From NCBI GenBank assembly GCA_035550595.1, contig DASZOV010000095.1, positions 1-59,859 on the forward strand: a stretch of 59,859 nt of DNA, written 5' to 3'. Shown one piece after another: positions 41,348 through 50,373 of this stretch (its first letter is position 1; each line of letters starts with the position of its first letter). The DNA is from CALFMR01 sp035550595 (GTDB lineage Bacteria; Acidobacteriota; Vicinamibacteria; Vicinamibacterales; SCN-69-37). The notes beneath the pieces are model-generated. The model searched no databases. It worked only from the letters and a program-made list of their open reading frames with translations, and had not been told where the DNA came from. Both the position numbers and the translations under genes were made by a program.

Positions 41348-42355
41348 TCAGAGCTGCGGCTGCGAGAAGAACGGCGTGTCGGCCGGACGCGACACGAGCC
41401 GCTTCAGTTCGTCGTCCAGCTTCAATAGGGAGATGGACGCACCGGCCATCTCCATGCTGGTCGCGAATTCGCCGACATAGGTGTTGAAGATCGTGATGCC
41501 GCGCTGCTGAAGCTCGCGCGCGACGCGGCGGAACAGGATGTACAACTCTTCTTTCGGCGTCGCCCCGAGGCCGTTGACGAGGACGGACACCTCGTCGCCG
41601 CGCTCGTACGGCAGATCGTCCAGAATCGCCGGCAGCATCTCGTCGACGATCGTGTCGGCCGTGACGAGCGGACCGCGCCGGATACCGCGCTCGCCGTGGA
41701 TGCCCATGCCGATTTCCATTTCGCCCTCGCCCAGCTCGAACCCGGGCTTGCCCACCTGCGGCACGATGCACGGCGTCAGCGCGACGCCCATCGTGCGCAC
41801 GTTCGCGGCGGCCTTCTCGGCGACACGCTTGACCTCGGCGAGCGGCGCGAGCTCAGCCGCCAACGCACCGGCGCACTTGAAGAGATAAAAAATTCCGGCG
41901 ACGCCGCGGCGCTTCTGTCCTTCCGTCTTCGGCGCCGACGCGACGTCGTCAGCGCCGAGCACGGTCTCGACGGTGATGTCTTCCATCGAAGCCATCTCGG
42001 TCGCCATGTCGAAGTTCAACACGTCGCCGCCGTAGTTGCCGTAGATGTACAGCACGCCAGCGCCGGCGTCGATCGCGCGGGTGACCTCGAGCATCTGGTC
42101 AGCGCTCGGCGACTGGAAGACGTCACCGATCGAGCAGCCGTCGAGCAGTCCGTCGCCGATGTACCCAAGGAAGAGCGGCAGGTGCCCCGAGCCGCCGCCG
42201 CTCGCGATCCCGACCTTGTTCGGCGTCTTCGGGCCGCCTTTCACGAGACAGTGCAAGTCGTCGGCGACCGACGCCAGTCGTCCCGGATGCGCGGCGAGAA
42301 TGCCCTCGATCATGTCGGGCACGAACCGCTCGGCCTCGTTGAGAAACTTCTTCAT
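41348..42355 (-). CDS. dhaK: DhaK-like substrate-binding subunit of a ketose kinase
   Basis: The 335-residue protein has GIASGGGSGHLPLFLGYIG (His58 in GGGSGH), GNYGGDVLNFDMA, and the His that forms the hemiaminal with the ketone, His220 in MGIHGERG. E. coli DhaK instead reads GGGSGHEP and HAG in this region. The substituted residues (LPLFLGYIGDGLLDGCSIGD) match the subgroup associated with tetrulose and similar kinases. It lies 2 bp from the permease and 11 bp from dhaL. A mutilated second copy occurs near 51.4-51.6 kb. Confidence 0.9.
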   Translation of the reverse strand: MKKFLNEAERFVPDMIEGILAAHPGRLASVADDLHCLVKGGPKTPNKVGIASGGGSGHLPLFLGYIGDGLLDGCSIGDVFQSPSADQMLEVTRAIDAGAGVLYIYGNYGGDVLNFDMATEMASMEDITVETVLGADDVASAPKTEGQKRRGVAGIFYLFKCAGALAAELAPLAEVKRVAEKAAANVRTMGVALTPCIVPQVGKPGFELGEGEMEIGMGIHGERGIRRGPLVTADTIVDEMLPAILDDLPYERGDEVSVLVNGLGATPKEELYILFRRVARELQQRGITIFNTYVGEFATSMEMAGASISLLKLDDELKRLVSRPADTPFFSQPQL

Positions 42356-42357
42356 GC

Positions 42358-43386
42358 TCACTTCCCCCTGCGCTCGAGAACGCTGTTGATCACCATGACC
42401 AGAAGCAGGAACGCGCCCCACGCGAGCTCGGTCGCGAAGCTCGTGAGACGCATCATGCCAAATCCTGAACTGAGCAGCTCCAAGGCGAACACGGCCAGGC
42501 CGACGCCGGCGACACGCGCGGACCCGCCCGCCGGATCCACACCCGCGAGCACGACGACGAGAATCGATTGCAGGAGATAGGACGAGCCGTAGTCGGCCTT
42601 TGCGGAATTCGCGCGCGACACCATCAGCAGGCCCGTGACGCTCGAAACGAGTGCGGTCGTCACGTAGGTGCGGACGAGCACGCTTCGCACGGGCAGCGCC
42701 GCGAACCACGCCGCAATCGGATTCGTGCCGACGAGGCGCGCTTCGACGCCGAACACGGTGCGATTGATGATGACCGCCATCACAGCGGCGCCGGCCGCGC
42801 ACAGCCACAACGGCACCGGGACCGCCAGGAGCGTGCCGTTCCCGAGCCACTGAAAGCTGTCCGGGAGGCCAATGATCGCCTGCCCGCCGGTGAGCACTAG
42901 CGCGAGACCCGTGAACAACTGGAGCGTGCCGAGCGTGACGAGAATCGATGGGACGCGAATGAAAGCGACCGTGCAGCCGTTGACGAGGCCGCACGCGAGA
43001 CCCGTGCAGACGCCAGCACCAACGCCCGCCGCAATCGCGATGGCGTCTCCACCGGCCCCCGCCTGTCCCCGCAGCATGTGCACCATCGTCATGGCCGCGA
43101 CGATACTCGACAGGTTGGCGATGCTGACGACGGAGAGATCGATGCCTCCGGTGAGCATCGACAACATCATCGCGAAGCTCAGGAGCGCGAGCTCCGGAAG
43201 CTGGAACGCGATCGACTGGAAATTGGCCGTCGTGAGAAATCGATCGCTGCCAACGAGCAGCGTCATCGATACGAAGACGGCCACGGTGAAGACGACGAGC
43301 CGGGCGAACGGCGTCCGTCCGAGGATGCCGCCGCCGAGCACGCGATTGACGAGGGCCGCTCCCACCGGCAGACGACTGCCGGTCAT
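42358..43386 (-). CDS. RbsC-type sugar ABC transporter permease (1)
   Basis: The 342-residue protein has about nine hydrophobic helices and the BPD_transp_2 hallmarks MLTGGIDLSVVSIANLSSIV, RVPSILVTLGTLQLFTGLAL and LAGVDPAGGSARV. With the second permease it should form the membrane channel for sugar import. Its ATG overlaps the stop of permease 2 by 4 bp. Confidence 0.93.
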   Translation of the reverse strand: MTGSRLPVGAALVNRVLGGGILGRTPFARLVVFTVAVFVSMTLLVGSDRFLTTANFQSIAFQLPELALLSFAMMLSMLTGGIDLSVVSIANLSSIVAAMTMVHMLRGQAGAGGDAIAIAAGVGAGVCTGLACGLVNGCTVAFIRVPSILVTLGTLQLFTGLALVLTGGQAIIGLPDSFQWLGNGTLLAVPVPLWLCAAGAAVMAVIINRTVFGVEARLVGTNPIAAWFAALPVRSVLVRTYVTTALVSSVTGLLMVSRANSAKADYGSSYLLQSILVVVLAGVDPAGGSARVAGVGLAVFALELLSSGFGMMRLTSFATELAWGAFLLLVMVINSVLERRGK

Positions 43387-44387
43387 CGCGCGATCTCGCC
43401 CGCGCGGGCGCTGCGCGTCCGGAGCGCCGTGATGCTCGTGCTGACGAGCACGACGAGTCCGATGAACACCTGATGCCATTGCGACGGCAGGCCGACGAGC
43501 ACGAGGCTGCCGTCCATGATGACCATCAAGGCCACGCCCAGCAGCGCGCCCGTCACGGTGCCACGGCCGCCGGTGATGCTGGCGCCGCCGATCACGGCGG
43601 CTGCGATGACGGTCAACTCGAGGCCGTCGAGATCGAGCGGATTGGCGTTCCGAATGATCGAGGCGTGGATGATGCCGACGAGGCCGGCCAACGCACCCAT
43701 CAGCCCGTACACGAACAGGTGGATGCGGCGGACGTTGAAGCCGACGCGTTCCGCCGCCGCGAGGTCCGCGCCGACCGCGTACGCGCCGCGGCCAATCACC
43801 GTGTACCGCAAGGCCAGCGCCACGGCAATCGCGACGCCGGCGAAGAACAGAATCGACACGGTCAGCGCAGCCGATGCTCCATTGGCGAGCGTGGCCTCGA
43901 AGAGGTTCGTGCGCGAGAACGCGATGATCGACGGCGGCAGGTTGGTAATCGTCCTCGTGCCGACGAACTCCAGCAGCGCGCCGCGAATCACACTGGCGGT
44001 ACCGAGCGTCACGATGAGCGCCGGCAGCCGGAAAAAGTGGATCAGGACCGCGTTGAACACGCCGAGAGCCAGGCCGATCGCCGTGGAGATGGCGAGGAGC
44101 GCGGGGAGATGGTCCAGGCTGCGCACGTCGATCGCGAGCGTGCACGTGATGTACATGCCCGCGACCGCGATGGCAGGGAACGAGATGTCGATGCCGCCGG
44201 AAATCAGCACGACGAGCAGGCCAATCGTCAGGATGCCGAGCGGCACGCTCGTCTTCAGCAAATCGAAGGCGTTCTGCAGCGAGTAGAACGCCGGGTTGAG
44301 TGCGCCGATCACGATCGACAACAACACGGTGACGCCGAGGAGCACCATCTCGTGCCGGCCGAACAGCCGGCGCACGCGACTCGTCAT
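43383..44387 (-). CDS. RbsC-type sugar ABC transporter permease (2)
   Basis: The 334-residue protein shows the same family signatures: ISGGIDISFPAIAVAGMYIT, FRLPALIVTLGTASVIRGAL, GGASITGGRGTVTG. It has about nine to ten membrane helices. Together with the partner it makes a heterodimeric permease, typical of the autoinducer-2/rhamnose-like CUT2 subgroup. The gene lies 21 bp after the ATPase gene. Confidence 0.93.
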   Translation of the reverse strand: MTSRVRRLFGRHEMVLLGVTVLLSIVIGALNPAFYSLQNAFDLLKTSVPLGILTIGLLVVLISGGIDISFPAIAVAGMYITCTLAIDVRSLDHLPALLAISTAIGLALGVFNAVLIHFFRLPALIVTLGTASVIRGALLEFVGTRTITNLPPSIIAFSRTNLFEATLANGASAALTVSILFFAGVAIAVALALRYTVIGRGAYAVGADLAAAERVGFNVRRIHLFVYGLMGALAGLVGIIHASIIRNANPLDLDGLELTVIAAAVIGGASITGGRGTVTGALLGVALMVIMDGSLVLVGLPSQWHQVFIGLVVLVSTSITALRTRSARAGEIAR

Positions 44388-44408
44388 CGGCGACCCGCCC
44401 CGCGCACG

Positions 44409-45917
44409 TCAGTGCGCCGCACTCAATTGCTCCTGCAGCGCATCGCCGGTGAGCGCGGCCGCGCCAAGCTCGGCAGTCACGCGCCCGTGTCGAAAGACGA
44501 GCACGCGACTGCACGACTGCACGAGCTCCGGCAGATCGTCCGAGACGATGAGCACCGCGAGCCCGCCGGCCGCGAGCTGGCGAATCGTGGCGTGAATCTC
44601 TTCCTTGGCGCCCACGTCCACGCCCACGGTGGGTCCGTTGAGCACGAGAACTTTCGGACGAGTCGCGAGGACGCGCGCCAGCACGACGCGCTGCTGGTTG
44701 CCGCCGGACAACTGGCGCACGGGCGCGTCGATCGATGGCGCCTTGACGCCGAGGTCGTGAATCCAGCGGTCCGCCTGGCTCCGCATGCGACGCGTCGACA
44801 ACAGCCGCAGGCCAGTCGTCAGCGCTCGAAGGCTGGACGCGTTCGCGTTGTCCGCGATCGAGCGATCGAGGAACAGCCCTTCGCGCAGCCGATCCTCCGG
44901 CACGTAGCCAATGCCGGCGCGAGCCGCGGCGCGCACGGTGCACGCCGGCAGCGGCGCGCCGTCCACGGCGATCTCGCCGGTGCCGCTGGTCTCGAGCCCG
45001 GCCACGCGCGCGGCGAGCTCGCCCTGGCCCGCGCCGAGCAGACCCGTGAGCCCCACGATCTCGCCGGGCCGCACGTCGAACGTCACGCCGCGCAGAATCG
45101 GGCCGGTGAGATCGCGGATGCGGAGTCGGGGCGGCGCGCTCGCGTCCACGCGGCCGTCGAATCGCGTTTCGCCGATCGCGCGTCCCGTCATCGCGTGCGT
45201 CAGCCGTGCCTCGTCGAACTCCGCCGCGGGTCCCGACTCTACGACGCGTCCGTTTCGGAGCACGGTGAAACGGTCGGCGGCCTGCAGCATCTCGCGCATC
45301 TTGTGGGTGACGAAGAGGATGGCCACGCCGCGCTGCTGGAGGTCGCGCACGAGCGCGAACAACGCGTCCACTTCCACGCCGGTCAGCGCCGTCGTCGGCT
45401 CGTCGAGGACGATGAGTCGCGCGTCCTGGAGAAGGGCGCGCGCGATGGCGACGAGCTGCTTCTCCGCGATGGGGAGGTCGCCGACGAGCCGATCGAGATC
45501 GATCGAGACGCGCAGGCGCTCGAGCGCGTGCTCGGCCGTACGTCGGACGTCGCGCCACCGGACGAGCGTCCGGCGATGTTCGACGAGCGAGTTGATCGCG
45601 AGGTTCTCGGCGACGGTGAGATTGGGAAAGAGCGACAGGTCCTGATAGATCACCTGCACGCCCTGACGCACGGCGCTGATGGGCGTCAGCGACGCGACCG
45701 GCTGTCCGGCGATGGCAATCGAGCCACGGTCCGGCCGATGGACGCCTGCGATGACCTTGATGAGCGTCGACTTACCCGACCCGTTCTCCCCCGCGAGGCA
45801 GTGGATCTCGCCGGCCGAGACGTCGAGCGAGACGTCGTCGAGCGCACGAACGCCGCCGAAGGACTTGCCGATCGCCGTGAGCGACAGGAACGGACGATCG
45901 GACGAACGCGGCGTCAT
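44409..45917 (-). CDS. RbsA-type duplicated ATPase of a sugar ABC transporter
   Basis: The 502-residue protein has two ABC domains. The first has GENGSGKST, an 'LSIAEKQ'-like signature (LPIAEKQLVAIA) and an intact Walker B (LIVLDEPTTAL). The second has the degenerate P-loop LLGAGQGE usual for this family and LSGGNQQR. Its Walker B region reads LVLNGPTVGVDVGAK, where relatives have LDEPT, so Asp and Glu have become Asn and Gly. One hydrolytic site is probably dead, which is tolerated in CUT2 transporters. The start overlaps the binding-protein stop by 4 bp. Confidence 0.93.
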   Translation of the reverse strand: MTPRSSDRPFLSLTAIGKSFGGVRALDDVSLDVSAGEIHCLAGENGSGKSTLIKVIAGVHRPDRGSIAIAGQPVASLTPISAVRQGVQVIYQDLSLFPNLTVAENLAINSLVEHRRTLVRWRDVRRTAEHALERLRVSIDLDRLVGDLPIAEKQLVAIARALLQDARLIVLDEPTTALTGVEVDALFALVRDLQQRGVAILFVTHKMREMLQAADRFTVLRNGRVVESGPAAEFDEARLTHAMTGRAIGETRFDGRVDASAPPRLRIRDLTGPILRGVTFDVRPGEIVGLTGLLGAGQGELAARVAGLETSGTGEIAVDGAPLPACTVRAAARAGIGYVPEDRLREGLFLDRSIADNANASSLRALTTGLRLLSTRRMRSQADRWIHDLGVKAPSIDAPVRQLSGGNQQRVVLARVLATRPKVLVLNGPTVGVDVGAKEEIHATIRQLAAGGLAVLIVSDDLPELVQSCSRVLVFRHGRVTAELGAAALTGDALQEQLSAAH

Positions 45918-46936
45918 TGCATGTACTGGTCGAGGTTGTCCTTGGTGATGTCGATCCAGGCCGAGCCGAAGAAAAGATTCGGCTTGTCCTTCGACTGCAC
46001 CAGCGACTCGTAGCCGGGCAGGCCGAGGTTGGTGCCGGCCGTGATCTTCTGCCCCTCGAGCATCATCACCGCGATCTTGTTCATCGCGTAGCCGGCGAGA
46101 GCCGGATCCCAGAACGAGATCATCCGCACCGAGCCGCTCTTGATGTACTGGCCGGAGACCGACGCGAGGCTGGTGCCGACGATGGCGACCTGCTTCTGGA
46201 GGCCGCGTTCTTCGACCGCGAGGCCGGCACCGGCCGCCGTGCCCATCGCACTCGTCTGCACGCCCTTGAGCGTCGGGTGCGCAATGAGCAGCTCCTTCAT
46301 CTTCTGGTAGGCCTTGTTCTGGTCTTCGTAGTCCTCGATCTTGTCGGCGACATCGTGCATCTTCGGATATTTCTCGCGCTGGTACGCGACGCCGGCGTCC
46401 ACCCATTCGGTGTGCGACCTCGAATTGAGGCTGCCGACGAACGTCGCGTAATCGCCTTCGCCGCCCATTTCCTGCGCCAGGCGTTCCATCAGATGGCGGC
46501 CGTAAGCGGCGTTGTCGAACGGTTCGATGATCAGGTCGGCGTTCTGGGCCGACGACGCCTCGTGCGCGATGACGAGGATGCCCTGATCGCGTGCTTTCTT
46601 GAGGACCGGCTCGACGGCCTCGACCGAGAACGGCACGACGCAGATGGCGTCGACCTACTGCGCGATCAGGTTCTCGATGATCTGCACCTGCTGGGCGCCG
46701 TCGGCCTGCGCCGGGCTCTGCATGAACGCTTCCTGCCCGGTGTCGGCGGCGAACTTCTGCACGCCCTTCTTCATGTCCTCGAACCAGGCGATGCCTTCGA
46801 CCTTGCCGACGGTCGCGATCGTGTAGCGGTGCGCCGGCGTCGGGACCGACGCGGACGAGGTGGCCTTTCGGCTGCAGGCGGTCAGGGTGCAGACAGCCGC
46901 GAGACTCGCGGCGATGACAACTCGTGGAACGTGCAC
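45914..46936 (-). pseudogene. Sugar-binding lipoprotein (RbsB-like) with one in-frame TAG
   Basis: The frame is open from the ATG at 46936 to 45914 except for a single TAG at 46657-46655 (codon 94). Upstream is a lipoprotein signal (AAVCTLTACSRKA) and VEGIAWFEDMKKGVQKFAAD...IIENLIAQ; downstream the frame resumes at once with VDAICVVPFSVEAVEPVLKK and continues to the normal periplasmic-binding-protein end (GQKITAGTNLGLPGYESLVQ, KDNLDQYM). Homologues read LIAQ-K/G-VDAI, so one base change restores the gene. It may be a recent nonsense mutation, an error, or readthrough. Its stop overlaps the ATPase gene, and the rest of the operon is intact. Confidence 0.88.
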
Positions 46937-47047
46937 GCCCCCTCCAATCGGAGGGGATCCTATACCCGGCGCGAGCGGACGCCCAACGCGCGACGACCTA
47001 TCATCGGACGTCCGGCCGTCGGCACTCGGCGCGTGACATCGCGCGCG

Positions 47048-47932
47048 TCAGGGCCGCACTCGATCCACGACCCAGTACATCCATCGCGGGTACGGACGCC
47101 GGCGCAGTCGTTCGTGCAAGAGCGCGTCGCGCGCCGCAAGATACTCCCGGAGCGCCCAGAACTCGCGCCAGTCTCTCCTGTAGTAGGCGAGCACGCCCGC
47201 GTCGACGACACGCTGCAGCCGGTTGGCGCGAATGGCCTGCGCGTCGGCGGGCGCGAGCTTCGCCGCGTTGTCGGCCAGCCAACGCTCCATCGTGGCGTGC
47301 CGCTGCAGTTCGATCCGGTGCGTGTGCGACTGGCTGGCCGTGTGCCGGCGATAGCCCGTCAACGGCTCGTTCAACGAGGCAATGCGTCCGATGAGAAGCA
47401 GGTCGAGGCAGAACACGAGGTCTTCGGAGGCTCGGGTCCATTCCGGAAACCGGACCGGCACGCTGCGGCGCACGGCAAGACTCGACGGATAGATGAACGA
47501 TGTCGTGGCGACCGTCCGAACCGAATACGGACCGAAAGGCTTGACGTCGATGGCAACAGGGGCGCCGTCCGCGTCAATGACGTAATGCGCGGTCGCCACG
47601 CCGACGGCATCGGTACCGGTCAGCGACGCCTGCCGTTCGAGCTTTCTGGGATGCCACAGGTCGTCGGCATCGAGGAAGGCGACCCAATCGCCGGTCGCGA
47701 GGTCCATGCCGCGGTTGCGCGCGACGGACTCGCCGCGGTTGGGCTGACTCACGACGCGAATGGCCGGGTCGAACGCCGCCGCGACACGCGCCGAGTCATC
47801 GGTCGACCCGTCGTCAACGACGATCACTTCGTGCGGCGGCCAGGTCTGCGCGGCCACGGACGCCAGCGTGGCGGGCAGGAACTTCGCCGCGTTGTAGCAC
47901 GGAATGACGACGGAAAAACTCGGACTGCTCAT
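47048..47932 (-). CDS. Glycosyltransferase family 2 (GT-A fold)
   Basis: The 294-residue protein has FSVVIPCYNAAKFLPATLAS, the acidic pair VIVVDDGSTDDS, ARNRGMDLATGDWVAFLDAD with the DAD metal site, and ASEDLVFCLDLL as the catalytic ED. It should add a sugar from a nucleotide donor to a lipid or polysaccharide acceptor. It has no membrane helix. It diverges from the ATP-grasp-like gene across 272 bp; that gap shows only a possible GATAGTAT -10 near 48121. Confidence 0.92.
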   Translation of the reverse strand: MSSPSFSVVIPCYNAAKFLPATLASVAAQTWPPHEVIVVDDGSTDDSARVAAAFDPAIRVVSQPNRGESVARNRGMDLATGDWVAFLDADDLWHPRKLERQASLTGTDAVGVATAHYVIDADGAPVAIDVKPFGPYSVRTVATTSFIYPSSLAVRRSVPVRFPEWTRASEDLVFCLDLLLIGRIASLNEPLTGYRRHTASQSHTHRIELQRHATMERWLADNAAKLAPADAQAIRANRLQRVVDAGVLAYYRRDWREFWALREYLAARDALLHERLRRRPYPRWMYWVVDRVRP

Positions 47933-48204
47933 ACGTTCTCGCGCCGCACCGGATCGCGACGGCGACGTCAGTCATCCGACGGCCCGCGGCGCCGACGCCG
48001 GACCACACGACACCTGGGACAATCGTGCGCGGCGTTCCGGCGGCTGGGAGGGAACGGCCGTCCCGGTCACACGCGCGCTCGGGGGACGGAGCGCGTGACG
48101 ACGTCGCACGGTACCCCCATGATAGTATCCCGTCCCGTCGATTCTCCGGTGGCCGCCCGGATTCACGCGGCGGGCCATCCTGCCGTGACTGGCGCGAGGT
48201 GCTC

Positions 48205-49107
48205 GTGAGCGGGTCCTCTAAGCGCATCGCCATTCTTCTGCACGCCAACGACCGCGACGCGAACCGTCACCGGTACGTCGTCGACGACCTTGCCGACTGC
48301 TGGCGGGAAGACGGACACGAGGTCGAGTACCTGCAGGGGATCGATACGTCCGCGACGGCCGACGTGCTCTTCGTGCACGTCAACCTGTCGGTCGTCCCCG
48401 ACGAGTACCTCGCCTTCGCGTCTCGCTTCCCTATCGTGCTGAACGGCCAACTGCGCGACATTCGCAAGTCCGTCGTGAGCGGGCATCTCGTGCGTCCCGA
48501 CGACGGATGGCCCGGGCCGGTCATCGTGAAGTCGAATGCGAACTACGGCGGCGGCCCCGAACGGCGGTTGGCGCCGAGCTGGCGGAACACGCGGTCAGGA
48601 TTCTGGTACCAGGCGCGACGGATTAGACGGCACCTGACGCACCGCGTCGACGTCGAGGACTGGGTCGGGTACCGCATCTACCAGCGCACGGCGGACGTGC
48701 CACGATCCTGTTTCGCGCGGCCCGATCTCGTGGTCGAACGGTTCCTGCCGGAAGTCGCCGACGGGCTGTTTCACGTGCGCGTGTTCCAGGTCCTCGGCGA
48801 TCGCTGGAGCTGCACGCGGCTCGCCTCGCCTGAGCCTATCTTCAAAGCCTCGATGAGCGTCTCGTCGGTGCCGACCGATCCACATCCGGAAGTGCAGGCG
48901 TGGCGCCGTCGATTCCATGTCGACTACGGGAAGCTGGACTACGTCGTGCACGAGGGCACGCCCATCCTGCTCGACGTGAACAAGACGACCGGCGCGTCGG
49001 CCAAGGTCGCGGATCTGAATCTGAAGACGATGCGCCGCCAGCTGGCCGAGGGCCTGTACAGCTATTTCCGCGACGGGACCGCGGGGACGACCACCAATCA
49101 GGTGTGA
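48205..49107 (+). CDS. ATP-grasp-like protein of unknown substrate
   Basis: The 300-residue protein starts at GTG 48205 behind GAGGTG. The middle and end fit an ATP-grasp layout: a lysine in PVIVKSNANYGGGPE, the hinge VERFLPEVADGLFHVRVFQV, and a metal/ATP-binding DVNKTTG near the C-terminus (ILLDVNKTTGASAKV). Such enzymes join carboxylates to amines or thiols. The N-terminal LLHANDRDANRHRYVVDDLA is characteristic of a group I cannot name. It is followed by a convergent gene. Confidence 0.65.
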   Translation: MSGSSKRIAILLHANDRDANRHRYVVDDLADCWREDGHEVEYLQGIDTSATADVLFVHVNLSVVPDEYLAFASRFPIVLNGQLRDIRKSVVSGHLVRPDDGWPGPVIVKSNANYGGGPERRLAPSWRNTRSGFWYQARRIRRHLTHRVDVEDWVGYRIYQRTADVPRSCFARPDLVVERFLPEVADGLFHVRVFQVLGDRWSCTRLASPEPIFKASMSVSSVPTDPHPEVQAWRRRFHVDYGKLDYVVHEGTPILLDVNKTTGASAKVADLNLKTMRRQLAEGLYSYFRDGTAGTTTNQV

Positions 49108-49124
49108 GCGACGGCCGCGTCCAG

Positions 49125-50141
49125 CTACAGCTCGGGTGTCCGCGGGCGGGCGACGGTGATCGAGGCCACGGGCGGCGGCAGGATGTCGGACAGATCCAAC
49201 CGCGCGCAGTCATAGCCGTCGATGTTCCGCGTCGTGAGCAACACCGGCCGGACCGAGCCCTTCACGGCCGGCGTCAGCGCGAGCTCACCGACTTGCGCGC
49301 GCTGGTCGCCGCCGGGGAACGATCGGAATCCGAGCGTCGCACCCGTGGCGCGCTGCGTCATGTGCACGCCCTGGACGAACCGATCCAGCAGGCGGTTCGT
49401 CACGTCGCTCGTACGGCGATAGCGCTCGACGCGCTCGGCGGCTTCAGTCGGCGTACACGACCGGCCCAGAAACCGGGCGACGTTGTCGACGGCCGCGGGT
49501 GCGATGTCATCGGCCGGCGCCTGCACCGGCAGAGCCGCCAGTTCGCGGTCGTACTCCTCGAGGTCGACAATCTCGGACTCGACGACGAGCTCCACGCGAT
49601 CGGTCATGGCCATCGTGGCGATGAGCTCGCGGAACTGGCGCACGTAACCCTGCGTCTGTTCGAGCGGCACGTCGTTCGTCTTCAACGCGCAGACGTTGTC
49701 GACGACGAAGAAGAAGTGCGCGCCGGGCGCGTACAGGCCGTGGATTTCTCGGCAGAACGCATCCACCTGGAAGAGCAGCAGCAGCTCGGAGAGACCGACG
49801 TCACTCGAGAGCGGCACGATGCCCGGCCGCGTGCTCGCGTGATAGCCCGGACCGACGTCGAGAAAGAACCGGAACGCGCCGTTGGCCTGAATGCGCGCCC
49901 GCAGCGACTGCACGACCTCCTCCTGGTAGGCTTGCGCCTTTCGCCGGCCCAGGTCGCAGAACCGGCGGCTCGTCAACACGTCGAAGATTGTCAGCGCCAG
50001 GTCGCCGCCCGCAGGCAGGTCGACCGGGGTGTGCGCGATCTGCGGCGCGGCCATCTCGGCCAATACGCGCGACAGGTAATCGCGCGCCTGCGCGCGAAGC
50101 ACGTCGTCGACATGACTCGACACTTCGCTCGATATCGTCAT
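49125..50141 (-). CDS. Protein of unknown function, possibly related to isonitrile synthases (PvcA/Dit1-like)
   Basis: The 338-residue soluble protein contains FRFFLDVGPGYHASTRPGIV, LSSDVGLSELLLLFQVDAFC and YAPGAHFFFVVDNVCALKTN. In order these resemble the PvcA/Dit1 pattern of a 'PF.s.NP...lPDlGEe.AL..L...C..i...Y.PGA...i.SDG..F.D' core, but key residues differ. Isonitrile synthases make the isocyanide group on Tyr or Trp. I place this as a distant hypothesis only. Profile comparison against the Dit1/PvcA family would decide. No decarboxylase-type partner is adjacent. Confidence 0.45.
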   Translation of the reverse strand: MTISSEVSSHVDDVLRAQARDYLSRVLAEMAAPQIAHTPVDLPAGGDLALTIFDVLTSRRFCDLGRRKAQAYQEEVVQSLRARIQANGAFRFFLDVGPGYHASTRPGIVPLSSDVGLSELLLLFQVDAFCREIHGLYAPGAHFFFVVDNVCALKTNDVPLEQTQGYVRQFRELIATMAMTDRVELVVESEIVDLEEYDRELAALPVQAPADDIAPAAVDNVARFLGRSCTPTEAAERVERYRRTSDVTNRLLDRFVQGVHMTQRATGATLGFRSFPGGDQRAQVGELALTPAVKGSVRPVLLTTRNIDGYDCARLDLSDILPPPVASITVARPRTPEL

Positions 50142-50373
50142 TGGTGGTCCTGCCTGTCCGGCGTGAGGCCCGCCTGCCGGGGCGGGGCGAGTTGGCGACC
50201 GATGGCGCCAGGGCGAGCGCCGTCACGGCGCCGGCATTGGGCAGCCTAGCGCCCCGCCGCCGCGACTTCAAGCGAACGCGATCGTCTGGCAATCCGCGCT
50301 ACCATGGGCGCACCCGGGGACGCGGCGCGGCGCCCCGCCGCGTCGAGGTCCTCCGGCCAGGGGCCGATTCGAC

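Noticed and set aside
43473..46013. Very long plus-strand open frame (over 800 codons) opposite the transporter operon
   Set aside because: It is antisense to clear ATPase and permease genes, has an Arg/Asp/His-rich composition typical of shadow frames in GC-rich DNA, and no domain.
46655..46936. Two separate genes instead of one interrupted binding protein
   Set aside because: Both pieces are in the same frame, and the second begins mid-domain with no ribosome site.
45917..48208. Another long plus-strand frame opposite the binding protein and glycosyltransferase
   Set aside because: Same reason: it mirrors real minus-strand genes and shows no protein-family pattern.
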